DNA of 64,000 bases from JARRKU01 sp963675565 (GTDB lineage: Bacteria; Desulfobacterota; Desulfobacteria; Desulfobacterales; Desulfosarcinaceae). Below the pieces are notes generated by a model, which was not told the DNA's origin, ran no database searches, and worked only from the letters and a program-made list of their open reading frames with translations. Made by a program: the position numbers and the translations under genes. Within the stretch, counting starts at the first letter, position 1, and each line of letters begins with the position of its first letter. This document shows positions 37,255 to 46,270 of the stretch, one piece after another. Location of the stretch: positions 558,001 to 622,000 of the forward strand of contig CAXXYD010000004.1 of assembly GCA_963675565.2 (NCBI GenBank), read 5' to 3'.

Positions 37255-38241
37255 TTAGACGAGCATCGCTTTGATACGTTCTTTAAGAATCGGCAATATT
37301 TTTTGATACTCTTCAACGATGCCGTATTGGGCGGACCGGAATATCGGTGCATCCGGATCCTTGTTGATCGCGACAATGCATTTGCTGCCGGAAATGCCGG
37401 CAAGATGCTGACTAGCTCCTGAAATCCCAATCGCCAAGTAAAGATTAGGCGCTATAATTTTACCTGTTTGCCCAACCTGGTATGACACCGGTGCCCATCC
37501 GGCATCTACAGCAGCCCTACTTGCAGCAGGTGCCCCCTTGAAAATTTTAGAAAGTTCCTCTATTTTCTGGAATTGGTTTTTACCGCCTACACCCCGTCCG
37601 CCGGAAACGACAATATCAGCCTCTTCAAGTTTAATTCCGGCATGCTCTTCCTCAATAAAGTCAATCTGGCGTATGTTTTGTGCTTCAGGACGCAACCCGA
37701 CATCGATTTTTTTAACCTCTCCTTTTCGGCCCGTGTCTTTTTCCAAGGCCTCGAAAGCGTGCTCTCTCAATGTAAAAACCTGGATTTTCCTGGCCGCAAT
37801 CCTGGCAAGGGCTTTACCACCGTAGACAGGTTTAAGGCCATAGACGCCATTGTCTGTGCCATCTACTTCCAGATCGATGCATTCAGACACAATTCCGGCA
37901 CCGAGTCTATATGCCAAACGCGGTCCTACGTCCTTTCCATCTGTGTCGGCCACCAATAGAACCAAGCGGGGTTTAACCTCGTGACATACTTTTTCGGCGG
38001 CATATAGACCAGTTTCTGAGTAGAGGCTGTCTTCTTCAACAACTTGAACCGCGTATACGGTTTCAGCTCCATGCGCAATCAGCTCCTCAAAAGCCCCCTC
38101 GTCACCTGGCTTGAAGGTTACCATCGCTCCCACAGAGATTCCCAACGCGCCAGCCACCTTGAACCCTGCCCCGATTCCTTCGAGGCTGTTCCGGGTCGGC
38201 TTGCCGTTCTTGATTCTGCAAAAGACCACTATCTCAGACAT
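37255..38241 (-). CDS. etfA: Electron transfer flavoprotein alpha subunit
   Basis: 328 residues. The C-terminal FAD-binding domain has VVSGGRGVGGKNQF, GAPAASRAAVDAGWAP, QVGQTGKIIAPNLYLAIGISGASQHLAGI and INKDPDAPIF, all standard EtfA motifs. It pairs with EtfB (24 bases upstream) to take electrons from the acyl-CoA dehydrogenase of this operon and hand them to the membrane Fe-S protein encoded next. Confidence 0.95.
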   Translation of the reverse strand: MSEIVVFCRIKNGKPTRNSLEGIGAGFKVAGALGISVGAMVTFKPGDEGAFEELIAHGAETVYAVQVVEEDSLYSETGLYAAEKVCHEVKPRLVLLVADTDGKDVGPRLAYRLGAGIVSECIDLEVDGTDNGVYGLKPVYGGKALARIAARKIQVFTLREHAFEALEKDTGRKGEVKKIDVGLRPEAQNIRQIDFIEEEHAGIKLEEADIVVSGGRGVGGKNQFQKIEELSKIFKGAPAASRAAVDAGWAPVSYQVGQTGKIIAPNLYLAIGISGASQHLAGISGSKCIVAINKDPDAPIFRSAQYGIVEEYQKILPILKERIKAMLV

Positions 38242-38265
38242 CAGATTACCTCCGTCTGCCTTTTA

Positions 38266-39069
38266 TTAGAATAATTTCTGCTGCTTAAGACCCACAAGAA
38301 GTTTTTCAACCTTTTCCCCAGGATCCTCTCCTTCGATGATCTCGCAATTGCTGACTTGCTCGGGAATAAAAAGGTCTTGTATTCCTGCAGACGCCTTTAC
38401 AAGAGCAATATCCGCTTCAGGAATATCCAATTGATTCGGTTCCAACCGAAGAATGGGTTTCCGGTGTGCTTTCATGACATCTTTGACTTTTGCGATGCGA
38501 ATGACATTGGTTTCATCATTGGTGACCGTCACCAGAACCGGCATATCTGAAGCAAGTACCTGTGTTCCGCCATCAACATAACGTTCGATCATGATGCCGT
38601 GATCGCTGAAATCAAGTTTTGAAACGAAACATACCGACGGCATTGACAGCATTTCTCCAAGCAACGAGCCTATCAACCCGGCGTCCCAATCGCCAGCTTG
38701 CCTTCCGCATAGGATCAAATCGTACGGGCCGGTTCGCTCTATCGCAGCCGCCAAAACCATTGCGGTAGCATAGCTGTCTGGAACAAGCATCCGCTCATAA
38801 AGAACATGAATGGCTTCATCGACCAGGACACCGAGGCATTTGCGCAGGACGTCTTCGGCCTTGCTGTTTCCAAAAGTCAATGCCGTTACTTTCACATCAG
38901 GTCGTTTGTCTTTGAGTTGCAGCGCTAACTCCAGGGCATTACCGCTGTATGGGTCCAAGACCTGCGCCTTATTTCCGGTTTTGGCCTGCTGAAGGGTTTT
39001 GTCAATTTCAAATGCACTCGGCGGAAGCTCAGGATCGAGAATTTGCTTTACACAGACTGCAATTTTCAT
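38266..39069 (-). CDS. etfB: Electron transfer flavoprotein beta subunit
   Basis: 267 residues beginning MKIAVCVKQILDPELPPSAFEID. It has the AMP/FAD-binding LILCGRQAGDWDAGLIGSLLGEML segment and a C-terminal recognition-loop region. The ribosome binding site is GAGGATGGCTAT. Absence of obvious bifurcation partners and presence of the menaquinone oxidoreductase suggest a non-bifurcating ETF, though this cannot be settled by eye. Confidence 0.94.
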   Translation of the reverse strand: MKIAVCVKQILDPELPPSAFEIDKTLQQAKTGNKAQVLDPYSGNALELALQLKDKRPDVKVTALTFGNSKAEDVLRKCLGVLVDEAIHVLYERMLVPDSYATAMVLAAAIERTGPYDLILCGRQAGDWDAGLIGSLLGEMLSMPSVCFVSKLDFSDHGIMIERYVDGGTQVLASDMPVLVTVTNDETNVIRIAKVKDVMKAHRKPILRLEPNQLDIPEADIALVKASAGIQDLFIPEQVSNCEIIEGEDPGEKVEKLLVGLKQQKLF

Positions 39070-39099
39070 ATAGCCATCCTCTTTTATCGATATAATTAA

Positions 39100-40290
39100 T
39101 CATACGGCGCCGAGAGATTTCAACAGCTCGATCTTATCATCCGCGTAGCCGAGATATTCTTTCAGGATTTCTTCAGTATTGGCCCCATAAAACGCCGCCG
39201 GTTCTGATTTTTGTCCTTCCCCAAGTACCCTTATAGGACAGGCCAATTCTTTGATCTTGCCGAATTTCGGATGATCCACATCTAAGATCAAATTTCTGGC
39301 GGATAGATGCGGTTCTTTGAAGACGTCTTCGAAGGTGTTGACCGGACCACAGGGCACATTATTTTCGGTCAACAACGCGATCCATGCAGCGGTTGTTTTT
39401 TTAACAAATATTTCTTTAAGCAGCGGCAATAGGACACTCTTGTTTTCATATCGCCCCTTCAGTGTTTTGAATCGATCATCTTCGGCCAAATCCTTTCGTT
39501 CCAATGCCTTACAGAGATTAAACCAGAAATTATCCTTCTGGCACATCAACACCATGTACCCATCCTTTGTTTTAAAATTCTGTGAAGGCACGATAGTCGG
39601 ATGCGCAGAGTCCTCCATACGCTGTGGTTTATAGCCACCGTTTAGATGCCAAACAGCCGGATAGGTCAGCATGGATACAGCCGTATCAAACAGGCTGGTG
39701 TCCATATCGCAGCCATGACCTGTTCGTTGAGCTGAATAAACGCCGATCATTATTGCAAGGGCTGCAACTATACCCGTTGAGTAATCTACCATTGAAAGGC
39801 CGGATTTGGTTGGTGGACCTTCCGGATCTCCGGTGAGATCCATCCAGCCGGTAAGACCTTGGATAATATAGTCGTAACCCGGCTCCTTCATCCTTGGTCC
39901 ACTCATGCCAAATCCAGAAAGCGATACACATACGATTTTAGGATTGATCTCTTTGAGGGCATCGTAAGTCAATCCTCTTTTTTGGGGTTGGTCACCACGC
40001 ATGTTGCTAAAGACCACATCAGATATCTTGACGAGTTCCCGAAAAAGATCCTGTGCTTCAGGTATACGAAGATTAAGCGTAAGGCTTTTTTTGTTCCGGT
40101 TAAAAGTTTGATAAAAAAGGCTATCCTTCTCAATTGCATGTGGAACCACATATCTCGAAATGTCACCTGTGGTAATAGGATCTTCAATTTTGATAACCTC
40201 TGCTCCTAAATCGGCCAAATGCAGTGTGCCAAATGGCCCAGCTCCGTATGTAGAAAGGGCCAATACCCTTAGTCCGTGCAATGGTAGCAT
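39100..40290 (-). CDS. CaiB/BaiF (family III) CoA-transferase
   Basis: 396 residues. Family III features are LPLHGLRVLALSTYGAGPFGTLHLADLGAEVIKIE at the N-terminus, SLTLNLRIPEAQDLF, and the catalytic Asp in EPGYDYIIQGLTGWMDLTG. It moves CoA between carboxylic acids through an aspartyl-CoA anhydride. Position between acyl-CoA dehydrogenase and etfB (24 and 30 base gaps) indicates that it activates the acid that the dehydrogenase oxidises. The donor is probably succinyl-CoA or the pathway product, which is inference. Confidence 0.92.
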   Translation of the reverse strand: MLPLHGLRVLALSTYGAGPFGTLHLADLGAEVIKIEDPITTGDISRYVVPHAIEKDSLFYQTFNRNKKSLTLNLRIPEAQDLFRELVKISDVVFSNMRGDQPQKRGLTYDALKEINPKIVCVSLSGFGMSGPRMKEPGYDYIIQGLTGWMDLTGDPEGPPTKSGLSMVDYSTGIVAALAIMIGVYSAQRTGHGCDMDTSLFDTAVSMLTYPAVWHLNGGYKPQRMEDSAHPTIVPSQNFKTKDGYMVLMCQKDNFWFNLCKALERKDLAEDDRFKTLKGRYENKSVLLPLLKEIFVKKTTAAWIALLTENNVPCGPVNTFEDVFKEPHLSARNLILDVDHPKFGKIKELACPIRVLGEGQKSEPAAFYGANTEEILKEYLGYADDKIELLKSLGAV

Positions 40291-40314
40291 GGTAGCCTCC
40301 TTCCCATTTCTGCA

Positions 40315-41472
40315 TTAGATTTGATAATCTTTGAGAAGTTGTTTGGCAATTATCAGTCGCTGCAGTTCGTTGGTACCTTCGCCAAGTATCATCAAGGGGG
40401 CATCCCGGTAATACCGTTCAACATCGAATTCATTGATATAACCGTACCCACCATGTATTCGCATTGCTTCGGTGCTGCAATATAGACCTGTTTCAGTAGC
40501 AAAAAGCTTTGCCATGCCGGCTTCCAGATCTGCTCGTTCTCCTTGGTCCTTTTTGGCAGCAGCGTTGATGACCAGCAATTTGGATGCTTCAATCCTGGTT
40601 GCCATGTCGGCCAGCTTCAATTGAATGGCTTGGTGTTTACAAATCGGTTTGCCGAACTGGACTCGTTGCTGGCTATAGGCAATGGCATCTTCGAAGGCGG
40701 CTCGGGCTATCCCCAAACCTCTGGCTGCAACGTTGATACGTCCAACCTCCATGGCACTGAGAAGGTGGTAAAATCCTTTGCCTTCCTCACCCCCGACCAG
40801 ATTTGCAGCCGGAACACGATAGTCTTCGAAACTCAACTCACAGGTTTTCAGGCCTTTATATCCCAGCTTATCCAAATCCCGGACAACATTGAATCCCGGG
40901 CCTTTTTCGGCAATAAACAAACTGATGCCTTTATGTCGGGGCTGGATATTTTTATCGGTTTTTACAAGCAGCGCGAAGGTGTTTCCATGACGAGCGTTGG
41001 TGATGAACATTTTTGACCCGTTGACGATGTAGTGATCGCCATCTCTGACCGCAGTTGTTTCGATGCTTTGCAAATCCGTGCCGGCGTTGGGTTCTGTCAA
41101 AGCAACACCGCCCCTTTTTTCTCCGGTAGCAAAATCGGGTAAAAAATATTCTTTCTGCTCCTGTGTCCCATAGTTGGCTACAATGTATGCCATGATCAAA
41201 TGGCTATTCATGATGCCGGCAATACTCATCCAAACACGTGTAATCTCCTCAACGACAAGCGCATAGGTGGTCAAATCGACACCTGCGCCACCATATTCTT
41301 CGGGAATCAATAGACCGAAGAGACCGAGTTCTTTCATGCGCTCAACGATCTCAAAGGGGTATTCATCCTTGTGCTCGAGTTCACGAGCAACCGGTTTGAT
41401 ATCTCTTTTGGTGAACTCACGGATCATCGACAGTAAATGTTCTTGTTCCGGGGATAATTCAAATATACCCAT
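40315..41472 (-). CDS. Acyl-CoA dehydrogenase
   Basis: 385 residues, the usual length. Family signatures include ALTEPNAGTDLQSIETTA, MFITNARHGNTFALLVKT and YGYINEFDVERYYRDA. The catalytic Glu is in LGEGTNELQRLIIAKQLL, the position typical of short-chain and branched-chain enzymes. It introduces an alpha-beta double bond and reduces the ETF encoded two genes downstream. It is the first gene of a six-gene operon behind a sigma-54 promoter at 41593-41608. The chain specificity is not readable from sequence. Confidence 0.93.
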   Translation of the reverse strand: MGIFELSPEQEHLLSMIREFTKRDIKPVARELEHKDEYPFEIVERMKELGLFGLLIPEEYGGAGVDLTTYALVVEEITRVWMSIAGIMNSHLIMAYIVANYGTQEQKEYFLPDFATGEKRGGVALTEPNAGTDLQSIETTAVRDGDHYIVNGSKMFITNARHGNTFALLVKTDKNIQPRHKGISLFIAEKGPGFNVVRDLDKLGYKGLKTCELSFEDYRVPAANLVGGEEGKGFYHLLSAMEVGRINVAARGLGIARAAFEDAIAYSQQRVQFGKPICKHQAIQLKLADMATRIEASKLLVINAAAKKDQGERADLEAGMAKLFATETGLYCSTEAMRIHGGYGYINEFDVERYYRDAPLMILGEGTNELQRLIIAKQLLKDYQI

Positions 41473-41592
41473 TTAATTTCTCCTCTTTGAATTTTAGCAT
41501 GATGCAAATCAGCTTAAACAGTTTTGATTCTAAAACTATTCGGTTAAAAAGCATTTCTTGTTTGCATGAATGATCGGTGATTATTGTAATGA

Positions 41593-41608
41593 AGCAAGCG
41601 TGATGCCA
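41593..41608 (-). promoter_or_regulatory. Sigma-54 (-24/-12) promoter of the acyl-CoA dehydrogenase operon
   Basis: Minus strand reads TGGCATCACGCTTGCT: GG and GC are ten bases apart and the flanks match the TGGCAC-N5-TTGCT consensus at all but one position. The predicted start of transcription is about 110 bases before the start codon at 41472. Confidence 0.75.
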
Positions 41609-41704
41609 AGTGTGAAGCAAAACGGAAAATTACAAATAATGTTATAATTACATTATGTTAGATAACCTTAATAAAAACTCTTTTTTAATTTCGCATCAAT
41701 TGTC

Positions 41705-41738
41705 GTATCATATTTATACATTTGTAATATTTTGATAC
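41705..41738. promoter_or_regulatory. Inverted repeat, candidate enhancer site
   Basis: GTATCA (41705-41710) and TGATAC (41733-41738) face each other; the right arm is part of ATTTTGATAC. It lies 97-130 bases upstream of the minus-strand sigma-54 promoter and about 180-210 bases upstream of the plus-strand one, so it could serve both. A related repeat occurs at the same distance from the promoter at 47777. Confidence 0.45.
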
Positions 41739-41914
41739 AATCAATATCTAAACCAAAAATTGAAGAAGTGGGACAGCTAATCGCCCTGCCATCTGGATTT
41801 CATAAAAAGCCGCATACTGAAACCCTTATAACTATCGGCAATAATAGTTCAATAAGATCGCTGATTAATCATGGGCATACTCTGCAATAGGCCTATTTTC
41901 CGGTATTACAAATA

Positions 41915-41943
41915 GCTGGCAAAATTATTGCATATTTGCCAGC
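41915..41943 (+). promoter_or_regulatory. Sigma-54 promoter of the MaoC operon within a perfect inverted repeat
   Basis: 41917-41932 reads TGGCAAAATTATTGCA, with the required ten bases between GG and GC. It lies within the 9-base inverted repeat GCTGGCAAA/TTTGCCAGC spanning 41915-41943, so a repressor could occlude it. It is 175 bases upstream of the MaoC start. The rest of the 645-base divergent region shows no coding capacity. Confidence 0.6.
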
Positions 41944-42117
41944 ATGACATTTATTCTGATCCAATGCCGAACGCTTTGCCCTGACTGCTTGTTAAGGGTT
42001 GGTCTTTTAACCAGCCATTTAAATCTTTCTGCTAAACCGACTGCCGATCTGTACCAGGGCCGCTGGCTGATTAACGGAAAAATACGTCAATACGCTTAAA
42101 ACCAAGGAGGGTTAAAA

Positions 42118-42624
42118 ATGACAGTCCATCAACCTTATGTCGGAAAATATTTTGATGAATTTTCCATAGGAGATATATATAAACACTGGCCCGGAAGAAC
42201 AATCAGCGAGTCTGATTGTACTTGGTTTACCCTGTTGACCATGAACAAACATCCTGTTCATTTCGATCACAATTATGCGGCAGATCAGATGTTCGGTAAA
42301 CCTATTGTAAACAGCACATTAACACTATCTATCGTTGTCGGAATGAGTGTATGGGACACTAGTCAGGCTGCAATTGCCAATCTTGGTTGGGAAGATATAA
42401 GGCTGCCAAAACCTGTGTTCATTGGTGATACACTTTATGCGGAATCTGAAATACTTGAAACGCGCAAATCCAAATCCAAACCGGATGCAGGTATCCTTAA
42501 GTTCGAAACGCGCGGTTACAACCAAAACAATATTTTGGTGATATCATTCCGGCGAACAATTCTAATTAAACGCCTCGGTTATGATGATGGCAAACTACCG
42601 GCATACGGGACATTGGAAACATAA
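42118..42624 (+). CDS. MaoC-family enoyl-CoA hydratase
   Basis: 168 residues, a single hot-dog domain, with AAGGAGGG before the ATG. The N-terminus (GKYFDEFSIGDIYKHWPGRTISESDCTWFTLLTMNKHPVHFD) contains the catalytic Asp/His pattern of MaoC hydratases. Size and partners (CitE-like lyase, acyl-CoA dehydrogenase) resemble mycobacterial Rv2499c, an itaconyl-CoA hydratase next to a citramalyl-CoA-cleaving lyase. A role hydrating mesaconyl- or itaconyl-CoA is therefore a reasonable inference. The gene is divergent from the acyl-CoA dehydrogenase operon. Confidence 0.85.
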   Translation: MTVHQPYVGKYFDEFSIGDIYKHWPGRTISESDCTWFTLLTMNKHPVHFDHNYAADQMFGKPIVNSTLTLSIVVGMSVWDTSQAAIANLGWEDIRLPKPVFIGDTLYAESEILETRKSKSKPDAGILKFETRGYNQNNILVISFRRTILIKRLGYDDGKLPAYGTLET

Positions 42625-42672
42625 TAGCATTCTTATATACCTATATCTATTTGATGAAAGGATAAAATTAAG

Positions 42673-43680
42673 ATGGGCCGAAACCGTATTTGTGACCTTT
42701 TAGGAATCAGGTATCCCATCATTCAGGCGCCTATGAACTGGGTTAGCGGTGCCGATCTCGCAGCTGCCGTATCGAATGCCGGTGGACTTGGGACCCTTGG
42801 ACCTAATACTGGTGCTGACTCTATTTCGTTGGACGTTGAACTGACCGGTGAAAGGATGCGAAATGAAATAAAAAAAGTTCGCGCCCTCACTCAGTCGCCT
42901 TTTGCCGTCAATATTGTTATCGGTGTTGGCGAAGCAATGCGGTTTTCAAAAAAGATAGTGGAGATACTGATCGAAGAGGCTGTGCCTGTAGCGATCGTGT
43001 CGGTTGGCAGGCCCGATACTTATACCGATGCGCTTAAAGCTGCCGGTATTAAAGTTCTTCACGCTATTTCTACTCCAAGACACGGACAGAAAGCTGAGGC
43101 AGCTGGCGTGGATGCCGTGATTTGCGAAGGATTTGAAGCAGGAGGACACAAAGGGCACACGGAGTTGACCACCATGACGTTGACGCCGATGGTTGCCGAT
43201 GTTGTCCGTGTGCCTGTCATTGCCGGCGGTGGCATTGGCGACGCACGCAGCGTTTTGGCGGTTATGGCATTGGGTGCAGATGGTATTTACATGGGAACAC
43301 GTTTTATGGCTACCAGAGAGTCGCAAAGCCACAACAACGTCAAAAAGGCCATTGTTGATAAAAAAGAAGTATGCACTGTATCGGTGCCAAAAAACCATAT
43401 GCTCGCCAGGGATCTTATAAATGATTTCACTACAGCATATTTAAAATTGAAGCAAAACGGCGCAAGCAGCGAAGAATTGTCTGATTTCCATAAAGGCTGT
43501 TCCCAGTATCATTCTCAATACCTTGGCAGGGCAGATGACTCAGAAATATGCTGCGGGCAGGTTGCCGGACTTATCAATGAAATAAAAAGTGCCGGCAACG
43601 TGGTTGATGAAATTGTAGGAAATATCGGAAATCTTTTAGCGACTCTCAAGCATAAAGTAGAAAATTTTATAAAAGATTAA
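42673..43680 (+). CDS. Nitronate monooxygenase/FabK-like flavoprotein
   Basis: 335 residues with an FMN TIM barrel: RYPIIQAPMNWVSGADLAAAVSNAGGLGTLGP at the N-terminus, the catalytic-type His in EGFEAGGHKGH, and the phosphate-binding VIAGGGIGDARSVLAVMALGADGIYMGTRF. Family members are nitronate monooxygenases or enoyl reductases. In an anaerobe next to a hydratase, an enoyl-thioester reductase or dehydrogenase-like role is more likely than an oxygenase. It follows the MaoC gene by 48 bases. Confidence 0.85.
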   Translation: MGRNRICDLLGIRYPIIQAPMNWVSGADLAAAVSNAGGLGTLGPNTGADSISLDVELTGERMRNEIKKVRALTQSPFAVNIVIGVGEAMRFSKKIVEILIEEAVPVAIVSVGRPDTYTDALKAAGIKVLHAISTPRHGQKAEAAGVDAVICEGFEAGGHKGHTELTTMTLTPMVADVVRVPVIAGGGIGDARSVLAVMALGADGIYMGTRFMATRESQSHNNVKKAIVDKKEVCTVSVPKNHMLARDLINDFTTAYLKLKQNGASSEELSDFHKGCSQYHSQYLGRADDSEICCGQVAGLINEIKSAGNVVDEIVGNIGNLLATLKHKVENFIKD

Positions 43681-44018
43681 CAGTGCCGTTTTTTTATCAT
43701 ATATTGTCCGAAGTGTGAACCAGACCTCATGGTTTTCACCGATCAAACCCTTTGAAAACCGCCCGCCACTGGCGCAAATAATACCGAAGGCGGGCAGATG
43801 GCTCAGGGCCGTGAAGCGAAAACGTAATAGCCCGTCACGATTTTTAATTCCGGAAAGATCCCTCGCAAGGCCAACCATCCTATAGCAGGAGCCTTCGTGC
43901 TCAAAAACGATCTTTGGCGTAAATATCGATCATATTTTGCTCCGTTATATTCAACCATCAGCTCTTTATGCAGATGCGGTCAAAAGCATTTCAGGTATCT
44001 TCGGGTTCTTTATGAACA
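43681..44018. other. Convergent intergenic stretch with possible coding relic
   Basis: 338 bases between convergent genes. A minus-strand frame (43636-43878) reads GLARDLSGIKNRDGLLRFRFTALSHLPAFG..., which has a protein-like composition but no family I recognise; it may be a relic. An inverted repeat GCCCGCC/GGCGGGC (43761-43795) lacks a T-run. Confidence 0.35.
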
Positions 44019-44972
44019 TCAGTACCCGGGAGTCCACATTGGACGTTTTCCTTTTTTTTTGCTGAGGCCAATTTTTTTATTCAGTTTTTTCGCTTTATTA
44101 AGAACATCTATTGCCATTCGGTACATCGCAACATCTATCATTCTACCGTCCAGCACCGCTGCACCTCGGCCTTCAGCTTCAGCGGACCTATAAGCCTCAA
44201 CCATTCTGTTGCTGAATGCCACTTCATCTTCAGATGGCGAAAAAACCATGTTGACACTTTTAATCTGTCGTGGGTGTGTTACCATTTTGCCCTTAAATCC
44301 AAGCCTTTTAACCTTGGAAGCCTCTTGTTCCAAACCTGCGGTGTCGGTCAAAACACCCAAGAAAGGCGTATCAATGGCAGGTATCCCTGCAGCGCAGGCA
44401 ACCGTGGCAACGGTGGATCTTGCATACAGAAGGACAGAAAAATATTCCTCCGGACTCATCGTGGTAATGGTAAAACCTTCTCCCATTTCTCTCATAAAAT
44501 CTCCAGCTCCGAAGCCAAGAGCAGATACTCTATCGCTGGCCATACTAATCTCTTTTAAATTAATGATCCCTTTGGGAGATTCTATCAGGGGAAGTATTTC
44601 AATTTTATTTTTAATATTTTTTTGCATTTCCTCCTTTTTTATCATATTTTTTAATTGAATAATATCTTCGGCTGTTTCAGTCTTTGGCAACATGATGCCG
44701 TCAATATGTTTACTAATCACAACGGACAGGTCCTGTTCCGCAACCCCTGTTGACAGTGCATTAACACGGACCAGCACATCAGTTCCACTGTCTTTCAATA
44801 TCGGTGCGATATCCCTGGCAAACACGCGCCCGGTTTCCAGTTCTGCGAATGGGCAGGCATCTTCGAGATCGATTAAAACACCATCCTGGTCTTCGGTAGT
44901 GGCTTTATTAAGCATTTTCCAGTTATTGGCCGGGGTAAACAGCAAAGATCTCCAAATACGAAATTCACGCAT
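44019..44972 (-). CDS. CitE-like CoA-ester lyase (HpcH/HpaI family)
   Basis: 317 residues. TIM-barrel lyase motifs are SLLFTPANNWKMLNKA (start), GVLIDLEDACP (metal-binding Glu/Asp), VRVNAL (substrate Arg), ILPLIESPKGI (metal Glu) and GFGAGDFMREMG (metal Asp). The C-terminal KMVTHPRQI is also typical. The family includes malyl-, citramalyl- and beta-hydroxyacyl-CoA lyases. Given the MaoC hydratase and SucCD-like ligase, cleavage of citramalyl-CoA or malyl-CoA to acetyl-CoA plus an oxoacid is the best guess. It lies 19 bases after the SucD-like gene. Confidence 0.88.
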   Translation of the reverse strand: MREFRIWRSLLFTPANNWKMLNKATTEDQDGVLIDLEDACPFAELETGRVFARDIAPILKDSGTDVLVRVNALSTGVAEQDLSVVISKHIDGIMLPKTETAEDIIQLKNMIKKEEMQKNIKNKIEILPLIESPKGIINLKEISMASDRVSALGFGAGDFMREMGEGFTITTMSPEEYFSVLLYARSTVATVACAAGIPAIDTPFLGVLTDTAGLEQEASKVKRLGFKGKMVTHPRQIKSVNMVFSPSEDEVAFSNRMVEAYRSAEAEGRGAAVLDGRMIDVAMYRMAIDVLNKAKKLNKKIGLSKKKGKRPMWTPGY

Positions 44973-44991
44973 GACGTTTTTTCCTCTATTT

Positions 44992-45921
44992 TTATTCAGG
45001 TTTATTGCTCAAAGAGTCGTTTAACGAATTTTTGAAGACGCATTTCAATGCCAGACTGAGATCTTCCGGCCTCTCTAGAACATGAGCACCAGCTTTTTTT
45101 AGCACCTTTGTTTTTTTCTCCGCTGTTCTGTTTTCTCCTTCCACAATAGCGCTGGCATGAGAGAATCGTATACCTTTCGGCAAACCTTTTCCTGCAATGT
45201 ATACAATCAAAGGCTTCGTATACATGCCGTCTTCAATAAGCTGCGCGGCCTCCTCCTCCAGTATGCTGCCGATTTCTCCGTAATAGACAACCCCGTCGGT
45301 TTCATCATCTTTCTCAAACAGCTGCAGCAATTCTGAAAACGTGGTGCCTAAAATCTGCTCAGAGCCAAGGTGGATGGCTGTGCTTATCCCGTAGCCCGCT
45401 TTGCAGACATTGTAAGCAAGCGTTGTTGTCTGTCCTCTGCTCCTTGAAATCACACCAATCCTTCCGGGTTGAAAGGTCAGCTTCGAAAGCTCTTCAGGAG
45501 CCCCAAACGTCCCCAAGGAGCCCCTTTGCGGGGATACCAATCCGGCAGATCCTGGTCCCAGCAGCCGGACTTCAGCTTTTTTGCATCGGGCCACGCATTC
45601 TATGGCATCGTGGAGAGGCATTTTTTCAACTTGCATTAAGATGGTTTTTAGATCGACTGTCAGCGCCTCAATTAGCGCCTTTTTGGCTTCGGACGCAGGC
45701 GCTAATATGACTGTCGAATCTATAGGACCTTGCTTTCTCCACGCCTCAGCCACGGTGTTGTAGACAGGGATGTCCAAAAATCTTTGTCCCGGTTGCCCTG
45801 GCGTGACTGCGGCAACGATATTCGCTTTCGTTTCGATCATGTTTTTTGCCATGCGCTCGCCGCTTGGCCCTATAATTCCCTGTATCATCACTTTCGTTCC
45901 GCGTTGGATGAGAATAGACAA
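44992..45921 (-). CDS. Acyl-CoA synthetase alpha subunit (SucD/MtkB-like)
   Basis: 309 residues. The CoA-binding N-terminal domain (GTKVMIQGIIGPSGERMAKNMIE; IVAAVTPGQPG) is followed by the ligase domain. The active-site His is in FSHASAIVEG, equivalent to the GHAGA motif of SucD. The second phosphate-binding turn reads SRSRGQTTTLAYNV. It pairs with the SucC-like subunit at 46258. The pair forms an acyl-CoA from a dicarboxylate, ATP and CoA. Being next to a CitE-like lyase resembles malate-CoA ligase/malyl-CoA lyase sets, so the substrate may not be succinate. Confidence 0.88.
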   Translation of the reverse strand: MSILIQRGTKVMIQGIIGPSGERMAKNMIETKANIVAAVTPGQPGQRFLDIPVYNTVAEAWRKQGPIDSTVILAPASEAKKALIEALTVDLKTILMQVEKMPLHDAIECVARCKKAEVRLLGPGSAGLVSPQRGSLGTFGAPEELSKLTFQPGRIGVISRSRGQTTTLAYNVCKAGYGISTAIHLGSEQILGTTFSELLQLFEKDDETDGVVYYGEIGSILEEEAAQLIEDGMYTKPLIVYIAGKGLPKGIRFSHASAIVEGENRTAEKKTKVLKKAGAHVLERPEDLSLALKCVFKNSLNDSLSNKPE

Positions 45922-45943
45922 GTTTAATTCCTATTTGAATTTC

Positions 45944-46270
45944 CTATCTTATTTTTTTGCGAAATTCTTTTATGCCGGGAAAATCTACCGTTGTCTTGAT
46001 TGCATCTCTGCCTGCAACCCTGCAGGCGTATTCCCAAGAGAGGGATTCATTTGATTTTTTTTCGGTGTCTGCCGGTGTGTTTGCCAACATTGGACGATGT
46101 GCTTCAATTTTAAGAATATTGCGATCGTACATTCGATCCGCTTTGACGCAGGCAAAACCACATATAGGGTTGAGCGTTTTTGCCTGTGCCGGCTCACACT
46201 TTCCGTAATCGATAGTAGTGATTGCGCATCGCGTTCTAAAGATGAGTCTGTTTTCGCTCACTGATTGCAA
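45944..46270 (-). CDS. Small cysteine-containing protein of unknown function
   Basis: 108 residues. It overlaps the end of the SucC-like gene by 13 bases and ends 22 bases before the SucD-like gene. The N-terminal half has four spaced cysteines (RCAITTIDYGKCEP... NPICGFACVKADRMY), and the C-terminal half is charged (SNESLSWEYACRVAGRDAIK). Placement between the two ligase subunits in a tight operon argues that it is real. The spacing of the cysteines could hold a metal or Fe-S cluster. I recognise no family. Confidence 0.6.
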   Translation of the reverse strand: MQSVSENRLIFRTRCAITTIDYGKCEPAQAKTLNPICGFACVKADRMYDRNILKIEAHRPMLANTPADTEKKSNESLSWEYACRVAGRDAIKTTVDFPGIKEFRKKIR

